Positions 8,025-17,409 of a stretch of 64,000 nucleotides of DNA are shown here, piece by piece; position 1 is the stretch's first letter; every line of letters starts with the position of its first letter. Source of the stretch: Bacilli bacterium (GTDB lineage Bacteria > Bacillota_I > Bacilli_A > RF39 > UBA660). The stretch lies in assembly GCA_028694645.1 (NCBI GenBank), contig JAQVKM010000001.1, forward strand, positions 100,119-164,118, given 5' to 3'. The notes under the pieces are model-generated. The model searched no databases. It saw only the letters and a list, made by a program, of their open reading frames with translations, and was not told the origin of the DNA. A program made the translations under genes and the position numbers.

Positions 8025-9560
8025 ATGGCTTCACGAACTAAAAACTCAATTGTTAATTCTAGTGTTTCTATAATTACACAAATATTAACTGTGATCATTA
8101 ATTTTGCAGTTAAAACGGTTTTTATAAAAATGTTAGGTAGTGAATATTTAGGAATAAATGGTTTATTTTCTAATATAATTACCATGCTTTCTTTAGCTGA
8201 TTTAGGTATTGGTATAGCTATACCATATAGTTTATATAAGCCTTTAGCTTTAAAAGATGAAAATAAAATTCAAGCTTTAATGAATTATTATGCTAAAATA
8301 TATAATATTATTGGAATAATAGTTTTAATGATTGGATTATCTTTAATTCCGTTTTTACCTTTATTAATAAAAGATATGCCAAATATTGCCAATTTATCAT
8401 TAATATATGCATTATTTGTCATTCATTCAGCTTCAAGTTATTTCTTTGTTTATAAAAAATTTCTAATTGATTCAGATCAAAAAGGATATATAACTTCAAG
8501 AATAATATTTGTTTTTTCAACTGTTTTATCAATTATTCAAATATTAATATTAATTATAACTAAAAACTATTTATTATTTTTAATATCATCTATTATTATG
8601 GTTATTATGCAAAACATATATATATCAAAAACAGCTCATAAATTATATCCATATATAAAGAAAAAAAACAATCAAAAATTAGCTGAAGAAGATATAAAAG
8701 ATATTAAAAAAAATGTATCAGCTCTTTTTATATATCGAGTTGGTAGTGTAATCGTTAATGGTACAGACAATATAATTATTTCTAAATTTATTGGATTAGT
8801 AGCGGTTGGAATATATTCTAATTATCTTCTAATTTCAACTTCGATTACAAATATTTTGAATCAAATATTTAATGCTATTACATCTAGTATTGGTAATTTA
8901 GTAGTTACTTCTAATAAAAACAGAAGTAGGGAAATATATGAAAAATTAAATTTCTTTAATTTTTGGATATATGCTTTAACATCTATTTGTATTATGATAT
9001 TAATTAATCCATTTATTAGTATTTGGATAGGAGAATATTATTTATTAGAAAAATATATTATATTTATATTTGCTTTAAAAATATATATTAGTGGTATGCA
9101 AAGTGTCACAAATTCATTTAGAAATGCTTATGGACTATTTTGGAGAGCTAAATATAGACCAGTTATAATGGTTATTTTAAATATTACAATATCACTTTTA
9201 TTAGTAAGTAAGTATAAAATAGCTGGGGTGTTAATGGGAACAGTAATATCTAATTTACTTACAACCGCTATTTTAGATCCATATATAGTATATAAATATG
9301 GTTTTGAAAGTAGTTCGAAAAGTTATTATTTAAACTATATTAAATATATGATTATTTTTATTTTAATATTATTGGTATTTAATTATTTATTTAGTTTTAT
9401 TATTATAACTAATATATTTACTTGGATTTTATATGCTTTAATTTTGTTTATATTAGTAAATATAGTATTGTTATTAATATTTTATAGAACTGAAGAATTT
9501 AAGTATTTTTACAATAAATTTATTCCAACAATTAAAAATAAAATGCGACAAATATTTTAA
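8025..9560 (+). CDS. Polysaccharide flippase (Wzx/MOP superfamily)
   Basis: 511 residues, almost entirely hydrophobic, with about 14 predicted membrane helices, matching the length and pattern of lipid-linked oligosaccharide flippases. The N-terminal stretch around KTVFIKMLGSEYLGINGLFSNI is characteristic of the MOP/Wzx group. It would move undecaprenyl-linked glycans across the membrane for surface polymer assembly. The start has an AGGAGG site 5' of ATG 8025. No glycosyltransferases lie next to it; an O-antigen-ligase-like protein is at 37.6 kb. Confidence 0.88.
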   Translation: MASRTKNSIVNSSVSIITQILTVIINFAVKTVFIKMLGSEYLGINGLFSNIITMLSLADLGIGIAIPYSLYKPLALKDENKIQALMNYYAKIYNIIGIIVLMIGLSLIPFLPLLIKDMPNIANLSLIYALFVIHSASSYFFVYKKFLIDSDQKGYITSRIIFVFSTVLSIIQILILIITKNYLLFLISSIIMVIMQNIYISKTAHKLYPYIKKKNNQKLAEEDIKDIKKNVSALFIYRVGSVIVNGTDNIIISKFIGLVAVGIYSNYLLISTSITNILNQIFNAITSSIGNLVVTSNKNRSREIYEKLNFFNFWIYALTSICIMILINPFISIWIGEYYLLEKYIIFIFALKIYISGMQSVTNSFRNAYGLFWRAKYRPVIMVILNITISLLLVSKYKIAGVLMGTVISNLLTTAILDPYIVYKYGFESSSKSYYLNYIKYMIIFILILLVFNYLFSFIIITNIFTWILYALILFILVNIVLLLIFYRTEEFKYFYNKFIPTIKNKMRQIF

Positions 9561-9593
9561 ATTATAAATGTTATTATAAATATGGTGATATGG

Positions 9594-9764
9594 ATGAAAG
9601 TTAAAATATTTGATGAAAATCATGAAAAAGATTTAGAAAACAGTATTAACGATTTTATTGAAGAAAATAATAGTTCAATAATTGATATTAAATATCAAGT
9701 AGCTTTAAGTGTTTTTTCAGAAGAACAAATATTTTGTTTTACAGCTATGATAATTTATGAATAA
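9594..9764 (+). CDS. Cse60-like small sporulation-associated protein
   Basis: A 56-residue protein, MKVKIFDENHEKDLENSIND..., with a C-terminal EQIFCFTAMIIYE. The start MKVKIFDE and the ending resemble the Cse60 family, small sigma-E-controlled proteins of spore formers. The ORF track begins at 9582; GGTGAT just upstream supports ATG 9594. The biochemical role of this family is not known. Confidence 0.7.
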   Translation: MKVKIFDENHEKDLENSINDFIEENNSSIIDIKYQVALSVFSEEQIFCFTAMIIYE

Positions 9765-9784
9765 GACAAAACATTTTAAATTGA

Positions 9785-9813
9785 TTGACTTTGAATTAAA
9801 ATTATGGTATATT
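9785..9813 (+). promoter_or_regulatory. Promoter of secE-nusG
   Basis: TTGACT (9785-9790), exactly 17 bp, TATATT (9808-9813). It precedes secE directly. No rpmG gene lies between promoter and secE, unlike many Bacilli. Confidence 0.75.
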
Positions 9814-9877
9814 TTACTCAGACACAATTTAAAGTGTTTTTTGTTTGAAAAAACATAAACTAAAAAGGAAGTGTAAA

Positions 9878-10057
9878 ATGAAAAGATTGGTAAGATTTCT
9901 TGTATCAGTAAAAAAAGAAATACCTAAAATTAAATGGCCTTCTAAAAAAGAAATGATTAAATTATCTATATCTACTTTATTTATAGTATTTATATTTGTT
10001 GTTTTCTTTGGTGGATTAGATTTATTATTAGGTGCAATAAAGATGGTGATTAGATAA
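9878..10057 (+). CDS. secE: Preprotein translocase subunit SecE
   Basis: A 59-residue single-span membrane protein that clamps the SecY channel. The amphipathic motif VKKEIPKIKWPSKKEM precedes one transmembrane helix, the minimal Gram-positive form. The ORF track start (9845) adds a basic stretch without a ribosome site; GGAAG lies before ATG 9878. It overlaps nusG by one base (TAATG), a standard coupling in this operon. Confidence 0.95.
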   Translation: MKRLVRFLVSVKKEIPKIKWPSKKEMIKLSISTLFIVFIFVVFFGGLDLLLGAIKMVIR

Positions 10058-10593
10058 TGGAAAAAGAATGGTATGTAGTAAACACTTATTCAGGACATGA
10101 AAATAAAGTAAAAGAAAAACTAGAAATGAGAGCTAGTTCTATGGGAATGGAAGATTACATATATAGAGTAATAGTTCCAGAACAAACAGAAATAGAATTA
10201 ACAAAAGAAGGAAAAGAAAAAGAAAAAGTTAAAAAAATGTTTCCAGGATATATTCTAGTAGAAATGATAATGACAGATGAAGCTTGGTTTATTGTTAGAA
10301 ATACACCAGGAGTAACAGGATTTATAGGTTCATCAGGTAGAGGAGCTAAACCATTTCCATTAACTCCAATGGAAGTTGATAAAATTTTAGGAACAATGGG
10401 AATGAGCAGATTAGAAATTGGTAATAATTTAAATGATGGGGACATGATAAAAGTTATTAATGGACCATTTACTAATATGTATGGAAAAATCAAATCAATT
10501 GATATTGAAAATCAAAGATTGGAAGTTTCATTAGATTTATTTGGGCAAGAAACAATAGTTGAACTTGGATTAACAGAAATAGAAAAAGCATAA
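10057..10593 (+). CDS. nusG: Transcription termination/antitermination protein NusG
   Basis: 178 residues with the NGN domain (EWYVVNTYSGHENKVKEKLE at the N-terminus, FPGYILVEM, NTPGVTGFIG) and a C-terminal KOW domain (GDMIKVINGPFTNMYGKI). It binds RNA polymerase and influences pausing and termination. It is co-transcribed with secE and followed by a terminator that separates it from the rplK transcript. Confidence 0.97.
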   Translation: MEKEWYVVNTYSGHENKVKEKLEMRASSMGMEDYIYRVIVPEQTEIELTKEGKEKEKVKKMFPGYILVEMIMTDEAWFIVRNTPGVTGFIGSSGRGAKPFPLTPMEVDKILGTMGMSRLEIGNNLNDGDMIKVINGPFTNMYGKIKSIDIENQRLEVSLDLFGQETIVELGLTEIEKA

Positions 10594-10606
10594 TGTAATA
10601 AAAATT

Positions 10607-10630
10607 AGATAAAAATATTATCTTTTTTTA
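10607..10630 (+). terminator. Terminator after nusG
   Basis: AGATAA / TTATCT stem followed by a T7 run. Confidence 0.7.
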
Positions 10631-10668
10631 TTGAATTAAGAATAAATGATAATAAATTAAAATAATTA

Positions 10669-10697
10669 TTTACAAAACCATAAAAATATGATATTAT
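10669..10697 (+). promoter_or_regulatory. Promoter of rplK-rplA
   Basis: TTTACA (10669-10674), 17 bp, TATTAT (10692-10697) with an extended TG upstream of the -10. Confidence 0.65.
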
Positions 10698-10703
10698 CAT
10701 AGT

Positions 10704-10800
10704 GCTATATTTTAATTGATATAGATTTTAGTGGGAGCAAAACGGATTAAGCATTAAAACCACACATGAAAACATGAAAAGTTAATAAAATAAGGAGGTG
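10704..10800 (+). promoter_or_regulatory. Putative ribosomal-protein leader of rplK
   Basis: About 100 nt of untranslated leader lie between promoter and ribosome site. It contains GTGGGAG followed about 25 nt later by CCACAC, which can pair around an A-rich loop. In many bacteria L1 binds the L11-L1 mRNA; this leader is a candidate site, by position and motif only. Confidence 0.4.
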
Positions 10801-10806
10801 TTTTTC

Positions 10807-11232
10807 GTGGCAAAACAAGTTACAAGAAAAATTAAATTACAAGTACCAGCTGGAAAAGCTACACCAGCTCCACCAGTCGGAACTGTTTTAGGACCTGCAG
10901 GAATAAATTTACAAGAATTCTGTACAAAATATAATGATGCAACAAGAGATAGAATGGGTGACATTCTACCAGTTGAAATCAGTGTATATGATGATAGAAG
11001 TTTTGATTTCGTTATTAAAACTCCACCAACATCATTTTTGATTAAAAAATTTACTGGTATCAAAAAAGGTTCAGTTAAAGGAGCTAATGAAACATTAGCA
11101 ACATTAACAAAAGATCAATTAAAAGAAATTGCTGAAATCAAATTACCAGACTTAAATGCTTATGGTATCGAAGAAGCTATGAAAATAGTTGAAGGTACTG
11201 CACTTAACATGGGCGTTAAAGTAGAAAAATAA
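10807..11232 (+). CDS. rplK: 50S ribosomal protein L11
   Basis: 141 residues, the usual length. The N-terminal domain (VPAGKATPAPPVGTVLGPAG) and the C-terminal rRNA-binding domain (KDQLKEIAEIKLPDLNA) are both intact. The ORF track starts at GTG 10798 inside the ribosome site; AGGAGGTG at 10793-10800 positions GTG 10807 as the start. First gene of the rplK-rplA transcript. Confidence 0.97.
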   Translation: MAKQVTRKIKLQVPAGKATPAPPVGTVLGPAGINLQEFCTKYNDATRDRMGDILPVEISVYDDRSFDFVIKTPPTSFLIKKFTGIKKGSVKGANETLATLTKDQLKEIAEIKLPDLNAYGIEEAMKIVEGTALNMGVKVEK

Positions 11233-11235
11233 TTA

Positions 11236-11290
11236 CACATATAGGGTTAACCTATGTGGAAGGAAAAATCCGTTATACCACATAAGGAGG
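11236..11290 (+). promoter_or_regulatory. Mutually exclusive hairpins between rplK and rplA
   Basis: Hairpin A pairs CACATA..GG (11236-11245) with CCTATGTG (11251-11258). Hairpin B pairs TATGTGG (11253-11259) with CCACATA (11278-11284). They share TATGTG, so only one can form, and B ends exactly where the rplA Shine-Dalgarno (AAGGAGG, 11284-11290) begins. This looks like a translational switch for L1. Confidence 0.5.
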
Positions 11291-11297
11291 AAATTAA

Positions 11298-11993
11298 ATG
11301 AAAAAAGGTAAAAAATATTTAGAAGCTTCACAAAAAGTAGAAAAAAATAAATTATATACTAAAGAAGAAGCTATAGCATTAGTAAAAGAAACTAGTGTTG
11401 CTAACTTTGATGCTTCAGTTGAATTAGCTATGAGATTAAATCTTGATACAAAAAAAGCTGATCAACAATTAAGAGGTGCATTAGTATTACCTAATGGAAC
11501 TGGAAAAGTTAAAAAAGTATTAGTAATAGCTAGAGGAGAAGCTGCTAAAGCTGCTAAAGAAGCAGGAGCTGACTATGTTGGAGATTTAGACATGTTAGAA
11601 AAAATCGAAAAAGAAAATTGGTTCGATTTTGATACTATGATAGCTACTCCAGATATGATGCCAGCTTTAGGTAAAATAGGTAAAATATTAGGACCTAAAG
11701 GATTAATGCCAAATCCAAAAACTGGAACAGTTACAATGGATACAAAAAAAGCAGTTGAAGAAGTTAAAAAAGGACGTGTAGAATATCGTACAGATAGTTA
11801 TGGAAATGTACACGTGTTAATTGGTAAAGTATCATTTGATGATGCTAAACTAGTTGAAAATTTAGTTAGTTTCGTTACATTAATTAACAAAGCTAAACCA
11901 TCAGTAGTTAAAGGAAAATATATTTTAAATATATCATTATCTTCTACTATGGGACCTGGAGTTAAAATAGACACAGCAAGTTTTGACTTTTAA
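11298..11993 (+). CDS. rplA: 50S ribosomal protein L1
   Basis: 231 residues, full length, with the L1 signatures [42 protein letters not shown] and [10 protein letters not shown]1 binds the mobile stalk of 23S rRNA and often represses its own mRNA. It follows rplK after a 65 bp structured spacer. The -35 box of the rplJ promoter lies within its last codons. Confidence 0.97.
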   Translation: MKKGKKYLEASQKVEKNKLYTKEEAIALVKETSVANFDASVELAMRLNLDTKKADQQLRGALVLPNGTGKVKKVLVIARGEAAKAAKEAGADYVGDLDMLEKIEKENWFDFDTMIATPDMMPALGKIGKILGPKGLMPNPKTGTVTMDTKKAVEEVKKGRVEYRTDSYGNVHVLIGKVSFDDAKLVENLVSFVTLINKAKPSVVKGKYILNISLSSTMGPGVKIDTASFDF

Positions 11994-12011
11994 TTAGTGT
12001 TATGATATAAT
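11983..12011 (+). promoter_or_regulatory. Promoter of rplJ-rplL
   Basis: TTGACT (11983-11988, inside the rplA 3' end), 17 bp, TATAAT (12006-12011) with TG one base upstream: a near-perfect strong promoter. Confidence 0.85.
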
Positions 12012-12029
12012 CAATTTGTTTTACAAAAA

Positions 12030-12140
12030 ATGTACCGTAGACAGTAGGTGTAGAAATACTTAATATCCTACCGAGGAACTTATAACAATATAAGGTTTTC
12101 GGCTCTTACTGTCTTTTAATAATAGTAAGAGCTTTTTATT
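12030..12140 (+). ncRNA. Ribosomal protein L10 leader (autoregulatory)
   Basis: The sequence ACCGTAGACAGTAGGTG...ATCCTACCGAGG is the conserved L10 leader core that binds the L10-L12 complex in Firmicutes. It is followed by an attenuator, GCTCTTACT / AGTAAGAGC (12102-12132) plus Ts, directly upstream of rplJ. Binding of excess L10(L12)4 would favour termination. Confidence 0.88.
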
Positions 12141-12169
12141 TCGGTATAGATGAATGGAGGTGCAGAACA

Positions 12170-12661
12170 ATGGCTAATCAAAAAATTATTGAAGGAAAAG
12201 CTAATGTCGTAGACGAAATAGCTGACAAGATGAAAAATGCTGCTACTTATGTATTCTTTGAATATCGTGGACTTACAGTTACTGAAACAAACGAATTGAG
12301 AAGAAAACTAAGAGATAGTGATTCAGAATTCAAAATTTACAAAAACACTTTATCAAAAAGAGCTTTAAATAGTTTAAATATCAACATTGATGATGAATTA
12401 AATGGACCTAAAGCTATAGCTTTTGGTAAAGATGCAGTAGCTCCAATTAAAGTACTTAGTGACTTTGCTAAAGAACATAAAGCTTTAGAATTAAAAATTG
12501 GTGTTGTTGATGGTGAAATTGCTAATCAAGCAATGTTACAAGAGTTAGCTTCTATTCCATCTAGAGAAGGATTACTTACAATGCTTGCTGGTGGACTTAT
12601 GGGAGTTGTTAAAGACTTATCTATTTGCCTAGACTTATATAGTCAAGATTTAGAAAAATAA
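12170..12661 (+). CDS. rplJ: 50S ribosomal protein L10
   Basis: 163 residues. The N-terminal rRNA-binding domain (YVFFEYRGLTVTETNELRRKLR, FKIYKNTLSKRAL) and the C-terminal helix that docks L7/L12 dimers are present. It forms the base of the ribosomal stalk. Expression is governed by the L10 leader and attenuator immediately upstream. Confidence 0.97.
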   Translation: MANQKIIEGKANVVDEIADKMKNAATYVFFEYRGLTVTETNELRRKLRDSDSEFKIYKNTLSKRALNSLNINIDDELNGPKAIAFGKDAVAPIKVLSDFAKEHKALELKIGVVDGEIANQAMLQELASIPSREGLLTMLAGGLMGVVKDLSICLDLYSQDLEK

Positions 12662-12686
12662 TTAATTAAAGAAGGAGGAATTTAAA

Positions 12687-13052
12687 ATGGCAAAATTTAC
12701 AAAAGATGAATTTATTAGTGGATTAAAAGAAATGACAATATTAGAAGTAAAAGAATTAGTAGACGCAATGAAAGAAGAATTTGGTGTAGATCCAAGTGCT
12801 GTAGCTGTAGCTGCTGGACCAGTTGCTGCTGTTGAAGAAGGACCAAGTGCAGTTAATGTAACTTTAACTTCTGCTGGAGCTAACAAATTAGCTGTTATCA
12901 AATTAATCAAAGATATCACTGGATTAGGATTAAAAGAAGCTAAAGATTTAGCTGATAATGGTGGAGTTGTTAAAGAAAACGTATCTACTGATGAAGCTAA
13001 TGAATTAAAAGCTAAATTTGAAGAAGCTGGAGCTTCAATCGAATTAAAATAA
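12687..13052 (+). CDS. rplL: 50S ribosomal protein L7/L12
   Basis: 121 residues. The N-terminal dimerisation helix (ILEVKELVDAMKEEFGV), an Ala-rich hinge and the C-terminal factor-binding domain (NKLAVIKLIKDITGLGLKEAKDL) are complete. It recruits translational GTPases. The gene lies 25 bp after rplJ behind GAAGGAGGA. Confidence 0.97.
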   Translation: MAKFTKDEFISGLKEMTILEVKELVDAMKEEFGVDPSAVAVAAGPVAAVEEGPSAVNVTLTSAGANKLAVIKLIKDITGLGLKEAKDLADNGGVVKENVSTDEANELKAKFEEAGASIELK

Positions 13053-13061
13053 TTATTAATA

Positions 13062-13101
13062 TACACTAGCCTGTACTAAATAAAATAGTATAGGCTTTCA
13101 G
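13062..13101 (+). promoter_or_regulatory. Hairpin between rplL and downstream genes (attenuator or processing site)
   Basis: AGCCTGTACTA pairs with TAGTATAGGCT (11 bp, one G-U), extended by CACT/AGTG across a 3-nt bulge. Only three Ts follow, so termination would be partial. This position commonly holds the element that sets the rplL to rpoB expression ratio. Confidence 0.5.
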
Positions 13102-13125
13102 TGTTTATAAAAGGGAGGTATTATT

Positions 13126-13713
13126 ATGGCTCAATATTTTGAAAATGATGATACTTTAAAAAGTGAAGAAACAATTAAAAAAGTTGTTATTAATAATAAA
13201 AATTATAACTTTACAACTGATAATGGAGTATTTTCTAAAAAAGGATTAGATTTTGGAACAAGAACATTATTAGAAACAATTAATATAAATGAAATTCATG
13301 GAAAAGTTCTAGATTTTGGGTGTGGATACGGTCCAATTGGTATTTACATAGCTCAAAATACAGATGCAGAGGTTCATATGATTGATATAAACAGAAGAAG
13401 CTTGGAATTGGCAAGAAAGAATGTTAATCTGAATCATGTGAATGTCAAAATATTTGAAAGTGATATTTATCAAAATATTAGTGAATTATATGATTACATT
13501 ATATCTAATCCACCTATAAGAGTAGGTAAAGAAATTTTATATAAAATACTATTTGAAGCTAAAAAACATTTAAATAAAAATGGACAACTTTGGATAGTTA
13601 TTAATAAAAATCAAGGTGCTAAATCAGTACTTAAAGATTTAGCTGAAAAATATGACGTAGAACTAATTACAAAAAACAAAGGCTTTTATATTATATGTGC
13701 TAAAAATAATTGA
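13126..13713 (+). CDS. Class I SAM-dependent methyltransferase (RsmC/YbxB-like)
   Basis: 195 residues. The SAM-binding motif I VLDFGCGYGPIGIYIA (about residues 62-77) and the catalytic SNPPIRVG motif (NPPI type, methylation of an exocyclic amine on guanine) place it in the RsmC/YbxB family, which modifies 16S rRNA. The gene sits between rplL and rpoB, where Bacilli carry ybxB. It ends in TGA, evidence that TGA is a stop in this organism. Confidence 0.88.
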   Translation: MAQYFENDDTLKSEETIKKVVINNKNYNFTTDNGVFSKKGLDFGTRTLLETININEIHGKVLDFGCGYGPIGIYIAQNTDAEVHMIDINRRSLELARKNVNLNHVNVKIFESDIYQNISELYDYIISNPPIRVGKEILYKILFEAKKHLNKNGQLWIVINKNQGAKSVLKDLAEKYDVELITKNKGFYIICAKNN

Positions 13714-13809
13714 CAGAGCAAGGATGTTTTGTTAAAATTATATATTGACGCATATACTTTAGATTTGTTTATGTTCTTTGGTATAAATATAGTTTATAGG
13801 GGTGAAAGA

Positions 13810-16800
13810 GTGTCTTATACAATCAAAAAATTCAGCGATTATCGCGAAAGAAGAAATTACGCAAAAACAAAAAACGCTATAGAACTAGGTAATTTATTAG
13901 AAATTCAAAAAAGTTCATACAATTGGTTCATTGAAAAAGGAATAGAAGAAGTTTTTAGTGACATTTTTCCAGTTGAAAGTTTTTCAGGAAATTTATCTTT
14001 AGAATTTGGAAATTATTCATTTGATGAACCTAGATATTCAATAAAAGGATGCAAAGAAAGATATTCAACTTATGCTGCACCTTTAAAAGTAGAAGCAAGA
14101 TTATTTAATCATGAAACTGGTGAAGTTAAAGAACAAGATATTTATCTTGGAGATATGCCTGTTATGACCGATTCAGGAACATTTATTATAAATGGTGCTG
14201 AAAGAGTTATTGTATCTCAATTAGTTCGTTCACCTTCTGCTTATTATGGTAGAGAAATAGATAAAAATGGTCGTTTAGTTATAACAAGTCAATTAATACC
14301 TAATCATGGTACTTGGCTTGAATATGAATTAGATGCAAGAGATGTTATTTATGTTAGAATTGATAGAACAAGAAAAGTTCCAATTACAACTTTACTTAGA
14401 GCTATTGGTTTATCTAGTGATGAAGATATATATGATTTATTTGGAGAAAATGATTATATAGAAAGAACTATTGTTAAAGATGCAAATAAAAACACAGATG
14501 AAGCATTAATTGATATTCATTCTAAATTAAGACCAGGTGAACCATCTACATTAGATAGTGCTAAAAATCAATTAGTAACAAGATTTTTTGATTCATTTAG
14601 ATATGATTTAGCTAAAGTAGGTCGTTATACATTTAATAGAAAATTGAATGTATGTGATCGTTTACTAGGTTGTAAACTAGCTGAAACTATTAAAAATGGT
14701 AAAGAAATCATAGCAGAAAAAGATACTGTAATTACTAAGGAATTATTAGAAAAACTTAAACCAATTATGGAAACTGGATATGGAACTAAAGAAGTTTTAA
14801 TTAATCAAGATTTAGATTCATATAATAAAGTTCAAGTTATTAAAGTTTATTCTAAAAATAATCCTGATAAAGTTGTAAATATCATAGGTAATGATGCAAC
14901 AACAGAAATTAAAAGATTAACAATTTCAGATATATATGCAAGTGTATCATATTACTTAAATTTACTTGAAGGAATAGGTAATTTTGATGAAATAGATCAT
15001 TTATCAAATAGACGTGTTCGTCAAGTAGGAGAATTATTACAAAATCAATTTAGAATAGGTGTTTCTAGAATTGAAAGAGTTATTAGAGATAGAATGAGTA
15101 CTCAAGAAATAACTGAAGTAACTCCAAAATCTTTAATTAACATTAGACCACTTACTGCATCTATTAAGGAATTCTTTGGTAGCAGTCAGTTATCTCAATT
15201 CATGGATCAAACTAATCCAGTAGCAGAACTTACTAATAAAAGAAGATTATCTTCTTTAGGGCCTGGTGGATTATCTAGAGATAGAGCTGGAATGGAAGTT
15301 CGTGACGTTAATACATCACATTATGGAAGATTATGTCCAGTTGAATCGCCAGAAGGACCAAACATTGGACTTATAACTTCATTAGCAAGTTACGCTAAGA
15401 TAAATGAATATGGATTTATAATGACACCATATCGTAAAGTTGTTAATAAACATTTAACTGATGAAATAGTATATATGACAGCAGATGAAGAACTAGAATA
15501 TTATATTTCACAAGCAACTGTAGATCTTGATGACAATAATAATTTAAAGGCTGATAGAGTTCCAGTTAGATATCGTAGTGATAATATTATGATAGAATCT
15601 GATAAAGTAGATTATATAGATGTTTCACCACAACAAATTGTTTCTATAACAACACAAGGAATACCTTTCCTTGAGCATGATGATGGAAAACGTACATTGA
15701 TGGGTGCTAACATGCAACGTCAAGCAATTCCATTATTAACAGTTGAAGCTCCTCTTGTTGGAACAGGAGTAGAAGCTATAGCAGCTAGAGATTCTGGAGC
15801 TGTTATAATATCAAAAGCAGATGGTATTGTAGATTATGTTGATGCTAAAAAAATTATTATTAAAACATTAGGTGGTATGGATACATATTATTTAAATGGT
15901 TTTGAAAGAAGTAACGTTGGTACTTGTTATCATCAAATTCCTATTGTAAGATTAGGTGATGCTGTTCATAAAGATCAAGTTATAGCTGATGGGCCTTCAA
16001 CTGATAAAGGAGAAATGGCTTTAGGTAAAAATGTTACTGTAGCTTTCATGAACTATAATGGATACAACTATGAAGATGCCGTTATTTTAAATGAAAGATT
16101 AGTAAAAGATGATGTTTATACATCAATTCATATTGAAGATTACCAAATAGAATGCCGTGATACGAAATTAGGACCAGAAGAATTTACAAGAGATATTCCA
16201 AATATTAGTGAGGATGCTCGTAAAAATCTAGATGAAAATGGTATTGTTCGTATTGGAACAGAAGTTAATACAGACGATATTTTAGTAGGTAAAGTTACTC
16301 CTAAAGGAATGGCAGAACTTACTTCAGAAGAAAAATTATTACATGCTATTTTTGGAGAAAAAACTCGTGAAGTTAGAGATACATCACTAAGAGTACCAAA
16401 TGGTGGAGCAGGAATTGTTCATGATGTAAAAATATTTACAAAAGATGATTCAGATGAATTACCAGCTGGTGTTTCTAAATTAGTTCGTGTTTATATTATT
16501 CAAAAAAGAAAAATAACAGTTGGAGATAAAATGGCAGGACGTCATGGAAATAAAGGTGTTATTTCATTAGTGCTTCCAGAAGAAGATATGCCATATTTAC
16601 CAAATGGAGAAACAGTAGATATTTTACTAAATCCACTTGGAGTTCCATCTCGTATGAATATTGGACAAATATTAGAAATGCATTTAGGAATGGCAGCAAA
16701 AGAATTAGGAATTTTTGTAGCTACACCAGTATTTGATGGAGCAAGTCGTGAAGAAATAATTGATGCTTTAAAAGAAGCAGGATTAGATGAAGATGGAAAA

Positions 16801-17409
16801 GTTGTTTTACGTGATGGTAGAACAGGTGAAGCATTTGATAATAGAATTAGCGTTGGTGTTATGTATATGATTAAATTACACCACATGGTTGATGATAAAT
16901 TACATGCTCGTTCAACTGGACCATACTCACTTGTTACACAACAACCTCTTGGAGGTAAAGCACAATTTGGTGGACAAAGATTTGGAGAAATGGAAGTTTG
17001 GGCACTTGAAGCTTATGGTGCAGCTCATGTTTTACAAGAAATGATTACTATTAAATCAGATGATGTAGTAGGACGTGTTAGAGTTTATGAATCATTAGTT
17101 AAAGGAACACCAATTCCAACATCAGGAATACCTGAAAGTTTTAGAGTTTTAATTAAAGAATTCCAAGCATTAGGACTTGATATGACAGTTCTAAATAAAG
17201 AAGGCGAATTTGTTGATTTAAAAAATCTAGAAGAACAAGATGATGATACATATTTAAATAGTGACGAAATTGAATTAGAAGAATTAGCTGAGACTCCTGA
17301 AGTAGAGGAAGTTGAAGAAGAAACTGATTTCGATGATATGGAACCAGAATTTGATGCAGATTTCGATGAAGATATGGATGATTTGGATTTAGAAGGGGAT
17401 GATAACTAA
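13810..17409 (+). CDS. rpoB: DNA-directed RNA polymerase subunit beta
   Basis: 1199 residues. The rifampicin-region motifs [16 protein letters not shown] and [17 protein letters not shown], and near the end [12 protein letters not shown] and [27 protein letters not shown] are intact. The ORF track begins 81 bp earlier; AGGGGTG before GTG 13810 and the usual start MSYTIKKF support the later start. The last ~60 residues form an unusually acidic Glu/Asp tail. It overlaps rpoC by one base. Confidence 0.98.
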   Translation: MSYTIKKFSDYRERRNYAKTKNAIELGNLLEIQKSSYNWFIEKGIEEVFSDIFPVESFSGNLSLEFGNYSFDEPRYSIKGCKERYSTYAAPLKVEARLFNHETGEVKEQDIYLGDMPVMTDSGTFIINGAERVIVSQLVRSPSAYYGREIDKNGRLVITSQLIPNHGTWLEYELDARDVIYVRIDRTRKVPITTLLRAIGLSSDEDIYDLFGENDYIERTIVKDANKNTDEALIDIHSKLRPGEPSTLDSAKNQLVTRFFDSFRYDLAKVGRYTFNRKLNVCDRLLGCKLAETIKNGKEIIAEKDTVITKELLEKLKPIMETGYGTKEVLINQDLDSYNKVQVIKVYSKNNPDKVVNIIGNDATTEIKRLTISDIYASVSYYLNLLEGIGNFDEIDHLSNRRVRQVGELLQNQFRIGVSRIERVIRDRMSTQEITEVTPKSLINIRPLTASIKEFFGSSQLSQFMDQTNPVAELTNKRRLSSLGPGGLSRDRAGMEVRDVNTSHYGRLCPVESPEGPNIGLITSLASYAKINEYGFIMTPYRKVVNKHLTDEIVYMTADEELEYYISQATVDLDDNNNLKADRVPVRYRSDNIMIESDKVDYIDVSPQQIVSITTQGIPFLEHDDGKRTLMGANMQRQAIPLLTVEAPLVGTGVEAIAARDSGAVIISKADGIVDYVDAKKIIIKTLGGMDTYYLNGFERSNVGTCYHQIPIVRLGDAVHKDQVIADGPSTDKGEMALGKNVTVAFMNYNGYNYEDAVILNERLVKDDVYTSIHIEDYQIECRDTKLGPEEFTRDIPNISEDARKNLDENGIVRIGTEVNTDDILVGKVTPKGMAELTSEEKLLHAIFGEKTREVRDTSLRVPNGGAGIVHDVKIFTKDDSDELPAGVSKLVRVYIIQKRKITVGDKMAGRHGNKGVISLVLPEEDMPYLPNGETVDILLNPLGVPSRMNIGQILEMHLGMAAKELGIFVATPVFDGASREEIIDALKEAGLDEDGKVVLRDGRTGEAFDNRISVGVMYMIKLHHMVDDKLHARSTGPYSLVTQQPLGGKAQFGGQRFGEMEVWALEAYGAAHVLQEMITIKSDDVVGRVRVYESLVKGTPIPTSGIPESFRVLIKEFQALGLDMTVLNKEGEFVDLKNLEEQDDDTYLNSDEIELEELAETPEVEEVEEETDFDDMEPEFDADFDEDMDDLDLEGDDN

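Noticed and set aside
10155-10493. Minus-strand ORF opposite nusG, and similar ORFs opposite rplK, rpoB, rpoC, ftsK and copA
   Set aside because: All are complementary shadows of well-identified genes.
12662-13066. Minus-strand 134-aa ORF opposite rplL
   Set aside because: Antisense shadow of a conserved gene; low-complexity translation and no ribosome site.
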